NCBI GenBank assembly: GCA_910588285.1
Contig: CAJUQB010000097.1
Span: forward strand, 1 to 7,801
Origin: an uncultured Lachnospiraceae bacterium
Lineage (GTDB): Bacteria > Bacillota > Clostridia > Lachnospirales > Lachnospiraceae
Direction of reading: 5' to 3'
DNA length: 7,801 bases
Of the stretch, positions 1-5,720 are shown piece after piece; positions within the stretch are counted from its first letter, which is position 1, and each line of letters opens with the position of its first letter. The notes under the pieces were generated by a model. That model was not told where the DNA came from, did no database searches, and saw only the letters and a program-made list of their open reading frames with translations. A program made the position numbers and the translations under genes.

Positions 1-538
1 TATAGACCATCACAAAGGTCCCCACCGTAAGCCCGATTCGCTTTGCAAAGATCACAGCCAGCACCTCGATCCCGTCCATGGCCCCTCCAAACCGGATGGC
101 AAGGCCGCTTCCGATTCCGGAGATCACCCCGCCGAACAGCGCGCACAGCAGCAGATCCGTGCCTGCCAGAGGCGAGGCTATGCTCACGTCCACCGGCAGA
201 ACGTCCACAATCAAAAAGGTGCCCAGGGAATAAATCAGGACAGCGTAAACCGCATAGATCGTAAAAATCTTCCCCTGCCGCTTCATGCCGAACAGGAACA
301 GCGGTACGTTCAGCACCAGCAGAAACAGGGACAGGCTGAGATAATCCGGCGTCAGCTGAGACAAAAAAATAGACGTCCCGGAGACGCCGCTGTCATAGAG
401 CTCCACCGGGGCAATGAATATGTTCACGCCAAAGGCATTGACCAGGCCTGCAATTGTCAGGCCGATAAAATTGCGCAGCTTAAGCTTTTTCAGATTTCCA
501 AACTTTTTTAGACTTGTTTTTTTTCTTCTCCCTTTCAC
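1..538 (-). CDS. YitT-family multipass membrane protein, N-terminal part (gene runs off the left edge)
   Basis: The reading frame is open from a GTG at 538 to the window edge, giving 179 residues. The GTG is chosen because a GGAGG Shine-Dalgarno lies six bases upstream and no better ATG is in frame. The product starts with a strongly basic cytoplasmic stretch (MKGRRKKTSLKKFGNLKKLK). Hydrophobic segments follow at about residues 23-43, 66-84, 92-111, 127-147 and from 157 on. The stretch around IRFGGAMDGIEVLA (148-161) resembles the signature of the YitT/DUF161 membrane family. In family members a soluble DUF2179 domain usually follows; that part would lie outside the window. The transport or other role of the family is not established, so no substrate is proposed. 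It is the last gene in this direction and has its own promoter, which suggests a unit separate from the operon upstream. Family call is fairly sure; function is unknown. Confidence 0.85.
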   Translation of the reverse strand, partial: MKGRRKKTSLKKFGNLKKLKLRNFIGLTIAGLVNAFGVNIFIAPVELYDSGVSGTSIFLSQLTPDYLSLSLFLLVLNVPLFLFGMKRQGKIFTIYAVYAVLIYSLGTFLIVDVLPVDVSIASPLAGTDLLLCALFGGVISGIGSGLAIRFGGAMDGIEVLAVIFAKRIGLTVGTFVMVY

Positions 539-590
539 AAAAAACCTCCGTTTCCTTTTTTCTATACAATCAGTATAGCAGAAACGGAGG
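539..590 (-). terminator. Hairpin plus T-run: likely terminator of the dehydratase operon, overlapping the ribosome binding site of the YitT-family gene
   Basis: On the minus strand CCTCCGTTTC (590-581) pairs perfectly with GAAACGGAGG (554-545), and six Ts (544-539) follow directly. Inside the 26-base loop, CTATAC and GTATAG (562-567 and 573-578) form a second 6-bp stem. Stem plus T-run is the form of an intrinsic terminator, and it lies about 100 bases after the stop codon of the CoA-transferase gene, the last gene of the operon. The 3' arm contains the GGAGG used by the GTG start at 538. A folded read-through transcript would therefore also hide that ribosome binding site. The loop is long for a classic terminator, so RBS sequestration may be the main effect. 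Confidence 0.6.
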
Positions 591-600
591 CTTCCCTCAA
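572..600 (-). promoter_or_regulatory. Sigma-A type promoter for the YitT-family gene
   Basis: Read on the minus strand there is TTGAGG (600-595), a spacer of exactly 17 bases, then TATACT (577-572). TG one base before the -10 (TGCTATACT) gives an extended -10. The -10 matches consensus at five of six bases and the -35 at four of six. A start near the A at 565 would leave a leader of about 27 bases before the GTG at 538. Such a transcript would lack the 5' arm of the 545-590 hairpin, so its ribosome binding site would be free. Predicted from sequence only. Confidence 0.6.
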
Positions 601-608
601 CCAGGTCA

Positions 609-624
609 TGTGAAAGTTTTCACA
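609..624. promoter_or_regulatory. Palindromic operator-like site, TGTGA-N6-TCACA
   Basis: TGTGAAAGTTTTCACA is symmetric over its outer seven bases on each side, and its outer five match the half-sites classically bound by CRP/FNR-family regulators. It sits just upstream of the -35 box at 595-600, centred about 51 bases before the predicted transcription start at 565. That is not one of the standard activator distances (-41.5 or -61.5), but the start is only estimated. No regulator gene is in the window. Another helix-turn-helix repressor or activator could equally use such a site. Confidence 0.4.
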
Positions 625-692
625 AATTTAATATTTATGGTGGATTCACATTCCCAAGACTGGTCACAGCCGCCATTTGCAGGCCTGCTGCC

Positions 693-1907
693 TCATATGA
701 TCTTCTCCTCCTTCATCTGTGCCAGCTGTTCCCTGGAATATCCCAAAAGCTCCCCATACACCTGTTCATTGTGCTCTCCCAGCCCCGGGGCGCACTGGTA
801 TTCCACATAATTTTCGGACAGGCGGGGTGCAAATCCCGGCACCTTCACCTTCCCGCGCTTGGGATGATCAATCTCCACAATGATGCCCCGCTCCTGATAC
901 TGGGGATCCTCTGTGATATCCTTCACGTCCAACAGGGCCCCGGCAGGTACATCCGCACCGGCGATCCGCTCCATCACCTCCAGCTTTGTGTGCTGTGCGC
1001 AGAATTCCAGAATCGCCCCGTCGCATTTTTCCCGATGAAGGTATCTGCTGTGCGGCGTGGCCATATCCGGATCCTCCAGCAGATCTTCCCGGCCAATGGC
1101 ATGGCAGAGATTTGCCCACTGCCTGCTCCCCGGGGAGCGGCTGCAGTAGATATGGACATAATCATTCTCGCCAAAGGGCTTGCAGGGATAGGTGTCCGAG
1201 GGCGCCACCTCCTCCAGAGGCATGCCGTTCCCCACACGCCTGGGGGCATGGCCGGTATTGTAGTAGGGCTCCCAGCTGGCCCGGGACAGGCTGATCATAA
1301 AATCCTGCATGGCAAGGTCAATGCGCTGCCCGATCCCCTCCCGCTCCCGCTGCAGCAGGGCCGCAATAATGCTCATGGCAAGAGCCAGCCCTGTGCCGGA
1401 ATCTGCCACAGAAATGCCCGCCTTGATGGGCTGATCCGGAAGCCCGGTGGCAGCCACCAGGCCTCCCATGTGGGTTGCAATGGGATCAAAGGCCGGATAC
1501 TCTGCATAGGGGCTGTCCGGTGCAAATCCCTTTATGCTGGCATAAATAATCTTTGGATTGATCTCCCTGCAGGCCTCATAGGACAGGCCCAGGCGGTCCA
1601 TGCTGCCAGGCCCCATATTTTCCACCACCACATCGCTCTCTGCCAAAATCTCCTTCAAAAGCTTCAGGCCCTTGGGCGTTTTGGCATTGCAGGTAATGGA
1701 TTTCTTGTTCATATTCATAATCAGGAATCCATATGTGTCTGTCTCCATATCCTCCACGGAATATCTGCCCAGCTCTCCCACCACCGGGCGCTCCACCTTG
1801 ATGACCTCAGCGCCGAGCCAGGCCAAGGTCTCCGTACACACGGTCCCTGACTCAAACTGTGTCAGATCCAAAATCCGATATCCGCTCAAAGGCCCCTTTC
1901 CTGCCAT
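693..1907 (-). CDS. Family III CoA-transferase (CaiB/BaiF/formyl-CoA transferase family)
   Basis: Predicted to move CoA from an acyl-CoA donor to a carboxylic acid through an aspartyl-CoA thioester; in the cytoplasm it would probably load the substrate of the adjacent dehydratase. The 404-residue length fits the family. Visible hallmarks are PLSGYRILDLT near the N-terminus, LAWLGAEVIKVERP, NPKIIYASIKGF, and VADSGTGLALAMS with the expected catalytic aspartate at residue 169. GIGQRIDLAM follows, and the C-terminus has the usual APGLGEHNEQV segment. An ATG at 1922 is also in frame, but it lacks a ribosome binding site; GGAGGAG at 1920-1914 is six bases before the ATG at 1907, so that start is preferred. 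It is the last gene of the operon, 70 bases after the HadB-like subunit gene. Comparable transferases (HadA, FldA) accompany the dehydratases of amino-acid fermentation. The specific acid cannot be read from the sequence. Confidence 0.9.
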   Translation of the reverse strand: MAGKGPLSGYRILDLTQFESGTVCTETLAWLGAEVIKVERPVVGELGRYSVEDMETDTYGFLIMNMNKKSITCNAKTPKGLKLLKEILAESDVVVENMGPGSMDRLGLSYEACREINPKIIYASIKGFAPDSPYAEYPAFDPIATHMGGLVAATGLPDQPIKAGISVADSGTGLALAMSIIAALLQREREGIGQRIDLAMQDFMISLSRASWEPYYNTGHAPRRVGNGMPLEEVAPSDTYPCKPFGENDYVHIYCSRSPGSRQWANLCHAIGREDLLEDPDMATPHSRYLHREKCDGAILEFCAQHTKLEVMERIAGADVPAGALLDVKDITEDPQYQERGIIVEIDHPKRGKVKVPGFAPRLSENYVEYQCAPGLGEHNEQVYGELLGYSREQLAQMKEEKII

Positions 1908-1945
1908 ATCCATCTCCTCCATTCTGCTGTCTGTTTTGCTGCATC

Positions 1946-1951
1946 ATTATA
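1946..1951 (-). promoter_or_regulatory. Possible internal promoter -10 element before the CoA-transferase gene
   Basis: The minus strand contains an exact TATAAT in the 70-base gap between the HadB-like subunit gene and the transferase gene. The -35 region is poor: the best candidate is TTGCGC at a long 19-base spacing, and there is no extended -10. It could give weak independent expression of the transferase, or be chance in an otherwise GC-rich spacer. Confidence 0.25.
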
Positions 1952-1977
1952 CCGCTTCCATCCGTACTCCGCGCAAA

Positions 1978-3306
1978 TCACCCTTCCGGCTGCCGGGCCT
2001 TTGCCACCCTGGTCTCAATAAACTCCTCCACCAGCCCGGCCATGGTCTTTGCGTTCCATTTCCTGGCATCCACTGGATCTGCATGGAAAATCAGCACCGG
2101 GATCCCGGCATCCTCCAGCGTCCGTTGGATAAAATAGCTTCCCTCCACTGCCTGCATACAGTTCTCCGGCACCATGTACACCACACCGTCAATCTGGTTC
2201 TGCCGGGCCTGCTGCAGATACCACTGGCTGTTCCAGGGGGGCATATGCAGGAAATCCTCCATTCCGATGTAGCGGGCTGCCAGGGCCCTTAAGGGATCCT
2301 CCTCCACATGGTTCCGGATATAGGCATCCGCTCCCATGGCCAGATACATGCTCCACACAAACACTGCGCCGTACTTTTCCTCAAACCGCTGGTAAAATCC
2401 GAAATCATGCCAGATTCCGCGCCCGATCCACATCAGCCGGTATTTCTCCCCGGGCACAGCCCCTTCCCCCTTGTCTGCATGGGCCTGGATCTCCTGGTAC
2501 AGCCCTCTTGCGTGGTCTGCCGCCCACCGGGTTCCCCGCTGCCACTGGGCCTGCATCACCGCATTGATGGTATCCACCACAGTCACCGGCGCAGGCCTTG
2601 TCCCTGCAATCAGATCCCGGATCCGCTTATACCAACGCTCCTGCTCATTGATCAGCTCCATCACCTCTATGAGGCGGTTCCTGTCACACAGCTTCCCGGT
2701 CTTCATTTCCAGGAAGCCAATGAGCTCCTTCAGCTCCTCCACTGCCGCATCCAGCCGGTCCCTGTCATACAGGCTCTCCCAATCATTGGCCGCAAGCTCG
2801 AACCAATTGGGCGGCACAGTCCTTGCCACGGTATTCTCCATGGCATAGAAGTCTGCCCCATGGCTTTTTGCAAACAGCTCAAAGATCTTGGACTGGCAGT
2901 CGCAGGTGAGCCGGGTAATGGCCAGGGTGGGATGCGGCAGGCCGCCCCAGGGCCCCAATGGCTTCCCCTCCTGATCCAGCCTGTGGTCATCCGGGTCCAG
3001 GCTCTCTGCAAAAGCTGTGGCACAATAGCTGCACAAATCATCCCGGTAGCCTGCTTCCCGCAGCAGCCCGTAATATTTGGTGGCCATCCGCTTTGCCCCG
3101 CAGATGGCCGCCCACCACTGATTCACCACAAAGGGGATATCCATGGCCCGCAAAATCTCCATGGGCACATCTGCATTGAGATAGGCGAAATCCTCCCCGG
3201 CTTCCACCCGCTCCTTCAAGCCCAGAAACCATTGCTTCTGGTAGGCGCTGGCAGCTGCCGTGGATTTTAGCTTCTTTACTACCGTTGACTTTGATTGTCC
3301 TGGCAT
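1978..3306 (-). CDS. 2-hydroxyacyl-CoA dehydratase / benzoyl-CoA reductase family subunit, HadB/HgdA-like (cluster cysteines present)
   Basis: This family performs ATP-primed, ketyl-radical removal of water from (R)-2-hydroxyacyl-CoA, or related two-electron chemistry on aromatic acyl-CoA, using a [4Fe-4S] cluster in each of two subunits. The 442-residue protein has the N-terminal pattern ADVPMEILRAMDIP (45-58), then DDLCSYC (C92, C95), LTCDC (C135, C137) and VPENC (C383). By recalled alignment to HadB, C92, C137 and C383 would be the three cluster ligands, with the fourth site open for substrate. The C-terminus HADPVDARKWNAK (408-420) matches the family's closing segment. The extra cysteines C95 and C135 beside expected ligands are notable. 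The start at 3306 follows a strong GGAGGGG (3319-3313) and lies 28 bases inside the upstream gene, suggesting translational coupling and a heterodimer. Benzoyl-CoA reductase-like use cannot be excluded. Confidence 0.88.
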   Translation of the reverse strand: MPGQSKSTVVKKLKSTAAASAYQKQWFLGLKERVEAGEDFAYLNADVPMEILRAMDIPFVVNQWWAAICGAKRMATKYYGLLREAGYRDDLCSYCATAFAESLDPDDHRLDQEGKPLGPWGGLPHPTLAITRLTCDCQSKIFELFAKSHGADFYAMENTVARTVPPNWFELAANDWESLYDRDRLDAAVEELKELIGFLEMKTGKLCDRNRLIEVMELINEQERWYKRIRDLIAGTRPAPVTVVDTINAVMQAQWQRGTRWAADHARGLYQEIQAHADKGEGAVPGEKYRLMWIGRGIWHDFGFYQRFEEKYGAVFVWSMYLAMGADAYIRNHVEEDPLRALAARYIGMEDFLHMPPWNSQWYLQQARQNQIDGVVYMVPENCMQAVEGSYFIQRTLEDAGIPVLIFHADPVDARKWNAKTMAGLVEEFIETRVAKARQPEG

Positions 3307-4568
3307 CTATATCCCCTCCCCCCTTCTTCCAGACGGCCTGCCAGCTTTCCTTCTCCTGACAGCCTGCAGGATTCTCCTTCTCCTGACTTCGCTGCAGACT
3401 GCCGCTCTTCCAGACGGCCTGCCAGCTGCTGCAGCTGCTCTGCGAGGCCTGCTTCCTCTTCCTTGGGAAGAGGCCATGGCATTTTGGCACAATGCAGGGT
3501 CTCGATTCCCTGCTCCTCCAGGCGCGCTCTCTGGGAAGGGTAATCCCAGCTGGCCGCATCCTCATACAGATTCGTATAGAAAATCACGCCCTTGGCCTTA
3601 ACCGCCTTCACCTGACGCTCCAGGGCCTCCACTCTCTGGCTGACAAAGGCCTTCTTGCTGCTGAACTCCCGCAGCATGTAGCAGTCCACCAAAGCCCGCA
3701 GGGGCGGATAATTCCGGTTATAATCCCGGTCAAAGGACCGGCCTCCCCAATCATGGTCCTCCCCCACAATCACAAGCCCCTGTTCCTCGATCCGCTCATA
3801 CAGCCCAGTATCTGTCTGCATGCTCCCGGTGAAAAATACCCGCTGCCCCGCAATTTGCGGCCATTGCCCTGCCTCTTCTGCAAGCTGCCGAAGCAGCTCT
3901 GTATGCTCCCTGCGCTCCATAAAAAAGCCGCTTCCAATGGCTACCAGCATCTCGCTTCCGGTAATATGTACCCGCTCTCCACGGCGGAGGGCATCCAGCT
4001 CCCGCAGGGCCTGCCTGTTTTCATTGCAGATCACGGCAGCCTCCCTTACGGCCTCCCCGGAAACAGAATGGCCCGCCCAGGCTTCCACCTGCTCCCAGAA
4101 CAGCTTCATGACCAGCTCATTGCGCTCCTGGTGCATACGCCTGCGGGTGAACAGCCAGTCGATAAATGCAATGGGAGGGAGGCCGCGCTCCTGCTCCACC
4201 CGATTCAGCTCCCGCAGGTACAGATAAATACGGATCAGCACATCCGTACTGTTGGAGATCGCAATGGCATCCGCCAGCTCCTGATAGCTTCCATCTGCCA
4301 CCTTCTGAAACTGCGCCCGCACCATTGGGTCAAAGGCATACTCCAGGTAGGTATCCGCCTCCTCCATCGGCCCTCCCGGATCCGCATAGATCCGTATGGG
4401 CTGCATACCGGCTGCCAGGATCAGCTCCTCCGGGACATCCGCGCCCCAGAGGCCGATGACCTTCCTGCCCGAAGCCCGCAGGCGGCGGGCCTCCTGCTCC
4501 CTGTTGTCATAGATTTCCTTCAGCCTGCAAAATACAGGATTTTGCAGGGCACATGGCCTGATACTCAT
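3279..4568 (-). CDS. 2-hydroxyacyl-CoA dehydratase family subunit, HadC/HgdB-like, lacking the cluster cysteines
   Basis: Likely the partner subunit of the dehydratase encoded just downstream. The 429-residue protein has family features: GADVPEELILAAGMQP (42-57), SGFFMERREHTELL (213-226), GQRVFFTGSM (241-250) and KGVIFYTNLYED (326-337). Against the recalled HadC sequence, the three cluster-ligand cysteines fall at D80 (in YAFDPMVR), T108 (in SNSTD) and E336 (in LYEDA). The cysteines it does have (6, 14, 181, 296, 360, 401, 422) are elsewhere, so a standard [4Fe-4S] cluster is not expected here. The usual C-terminal TR-containing segment is replaced by a tail of about 40 residues with repeated LAGRLEE and SGEG. 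The start at 4568 has only a weak purine-rich site (AAAGGCGG), 30 bases after the dehydrogenase stop. It may be a structural or scaffolding subunit, or use other electron-transfer chemistry; both are inference. Confidence 0.82.
   Translation of the reverse strand: MSIRPCALQNPVFCRLKEIYDNREQEARRLRASGRKVIGLWGADVPEELILAAGMQPIRIYADPGGPMEEADTYLEYAFDPMVRAQFQKVADGSYQELADAIAISNSTDVLIRIYLYLRELNRVEQERGLPPIAFIDWLFTRRRMHQERNELVMKLFWEQVEAWAGHSVSGEAVREAAVICNENRQALRELDALRRGERVHITGSEMLVAIGSGFFMERREHTELLRQLAEEAGQWPQIAGQRVFFTGSMQTDTGLYERIEEQGLVIVGEDHDWGGRSFDRDYNRNYPPLRALVDCYMLREFSSKKAFVSQRVEALERQVKAVKAKGVIFYTNLYEDAASWDYPSQRARLEEQGIETLHCAKMPWPLPKEEEAGLAEQLQQLAGRLEERQSAAKSGEGESCRLSGEGKLAGRLEEGGRGYRCQDNQSQR
3325..3427 (-). 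repeat. In-frame short repeats at the 3' end of the HadC-like subunit gene
   Basis: A 22-base sequence occurs identically at 3325-3346 and 3406-3427, exactly 81 bases (27 codons) apart. A 13-base sequence, TCCTTCTCCTGAC on the plus strand, occurs at 3348-3360 and 3375-3387, exactly 27 bases apart. Both spacings are multiples of 27, so the segment looks like a degenerate array of 9-codon units. It encodes two LAGRLEE copies (residues 382-388 and 409-415) and two SGEG copies (395-398 and 404-407). Keeping the frame suggests expansion by slippage or recombination under coding constraint. Confidence 0.75.
4524..4548 (-). promoter_or_regulatory. Perfect hairpin inside the 5' end of the HadC-like subunit gene
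   Basis: CCTGCAAAAT (4524-4533) and ATTTTGCAGG (4539-4548) form a perfect 10-bp stem with a 5-base loop. In the mRNA it occupies coding bases 21 to 45 after the ATG at 4568 (codons 7-15). No T-run follows, so it is not a terminator. A stem so close to the start could slow or tune translation initiation, or mark an mRNA processing site. The structure is seen directly; the role is inferred. Confidence 0.4.
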
Positions 4569-4598
4569 GATTTCCGCCTTTCCCAGGGCCCGGCCTCT

Positions 4599-5684
4599 TT
4601 AAAACCGGAAGGCTGCCCTGAAATCTCCATATTTTCCGGATGCATATTCAAAGGCCGTCTCCCATTCCTCCAGGGAAAAGGTGTGGCCCACAACGCCATT
4701 GGTTTTCAGATTGCCCTTTCTCATATTTTCGATAACAAAAGGATATGCATAGGGACTGATATGGGCCCCCAGGATATCCAGCTCCTTGCGGTCCCCGATA
4801 ATGGACCAGTCCACGGTTGTCTCTTCGCCAAATACGCTGAATTCTACAAACCGCCCCAGCTTCCGCACCATTTTTAATCCCTGGACCACACTGGAGGGAT
4901 GGCCGGTGGCCTCAATATACACATCGCAGCCATATCCATCCGTAAGGGCTTTTATCTCTCTGTCCACATCACATTCTCCCGGATTGAATACCAGATCCGC
5001 CCCAAATTCCTTTGCCTTTTCCAGTCTTTGGCCAATGAGGTCCAGTACGATCAAGAGCCTGGGATTCTTCATTCTGGCATAAGTGATCATCCCAAGGCCC
5101 AGGGTCCCCGCACCGGAGATTACAACAACATCCTCATTGGTAACAGAGGCCCGGTCTACCGCATGCTTGGAGCAGCCGTAGGGCTCCACCAGCAATGCCT
5201 GTTCCATGGTCATTTCCTCCGGGAGCCTGCTGATCACACAGTTTTTCGGATAACGGACATACTCCGCCATGCCGCCATTGGTGTAGGACATAAAGCCCAG
5301 CATATCATGGGGCTGGCACATCCAATACTGTCCCTCCCTGCAAAACCTGCATTTTCCGCAGGGCACAATCTGGTCTGCCGTGATCCGTTCCCCAAGGGCA
5401 TACCCTTCCACATTTTCTCCCAGCTCCACAATCCGTCCGTAGAATTCATGTCCCGGAATAAAGGGGGGCTTCACCCAGGCCGGCTGTACTTCATCCCCCC
5501 AGTACATGGCTGCCCCATGGTGGCATTTCAGGTCGCTGACACAGATTCCGCAAGCCTCTGTTTTAATAATGATGTCATCCGGCCCGCACACCGGGGCCGG
5601 GTACTCCGGCTCAAACCGGTAGTCTCCCTTCCCATATGCAACCAATGCCTTCATGGTTTTGGGCGTATTTCCCATATTTCCCAT
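4599..5684 (-). CDS. Zinc-dependent medium-chain alcohol dehydrogenase, erythritol/L-threitol dehydrogenase-like
   Basis: Predicted cytoplasmic NAD-dependent oxidation of an alcohol or polyol (or the reverse). The 361-residue protein has the full zinc MDR layout. Catalytic zinc ligands are probably C48 (in ACGICVSD), H79 with E80 (in PGHE) and E167 (in LVEP). The structural zinc site is C109, C112, C115 and C123. The Rossmann motif is GAGTLGLG (191-198), and D215 at the end of the second strand favours NAD over NADP. The N-terminal run YRFEPEYPAPVCGPDDIIIK and the region WGDEVQPAWVKPPFIPGHE resemble erythritol/L-threitol dehydrogenases as recalled, so a small polyol is a reasonable but unproven substrate. 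The start at 5684 follows AAAGGGGAAAGGG; an ATG at 5675 is a possible alternative. Gaps to its neighbours are 36 bases upstream and 30 downstream, placing it in the operon. Confidence 0.9.
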   Translation of the reverse strand: MGNMGNTPKTMKALVAYGKGDYRFEPEYPAPVCGPDDIIIKTEACGICVSDLKCHHGAAMYWGDEVQPAWVKPPFIPGHEFYGRIVELGENVEGYALGERITADQIVPCGKCRFCREGQYWMCQPHDMLGFMSYTNGGMAEYVRYPKNCVISRLPEEMTMEQALLVEPYGCSKHAVDRASVTNEDVVVISGAGTLGLGMITYARMKNPRLLIVLDLIGQRLEKAKEFGADLVFNPGECDVDREIKALTDGYGCDVYIEATGHPSSVVQGLKMVRKLGRFVEFSVFGEETTVDWSIIGDRKELDILGAHISPYAYPFVIENMRKGNLKTNGVVGHTFSLEEWETAFEYASGKYGDFRAAFRF

Positions 5685-5720
5685 TTCCCTTTCCCCTTTC
5701 TTGTCAAATTCCCTCTTGTC

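Noticed and set aside
680..690. GCAGGCCTGC palindrome just after the CoA-transferase stop, as a possible terminator
   Set aside because: There is no loop and no T-run, so it cannot form a useful terminator hairpin.
514..810. Plus-strand frame beginning in the regulatory gap
   Set aside because: The T-rich start encodes only a phenylalanine run from the antisense of a lysine-rich N-terminus, and the frame then overlaps the end of the CoA-transferase gene.
771..1850. Long plus-strand open frame opposite the CoA-transferase
   Set aside because: Antisense to a gene with clear family motifs; no convincing ribosome binding site and no recognisable protein family.
2308..3270. Plus-strand open frame opposite the HadB-like subunit
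   Set aside because: Same reasons: composition of an antisense shadow and full overlap with a supported gene.
3492..4877. Long plus-strand open frame of 461 codons
   Set aside because: It lies opposite two well-recognised minus-strand genes, crosses their junction, and has a Pro/His/Leu-rich composition with no recognisable domain. It is a mirror frame of GC-rich coding DNA.
5699..5720. Direct repeat TCTTGTC and a TTGACA -35-like box before the dehydrogenase gene
   Set aside because: No -10 sequence at suitable spacing, and a 7-base repeat in a short spacer is easily chance.
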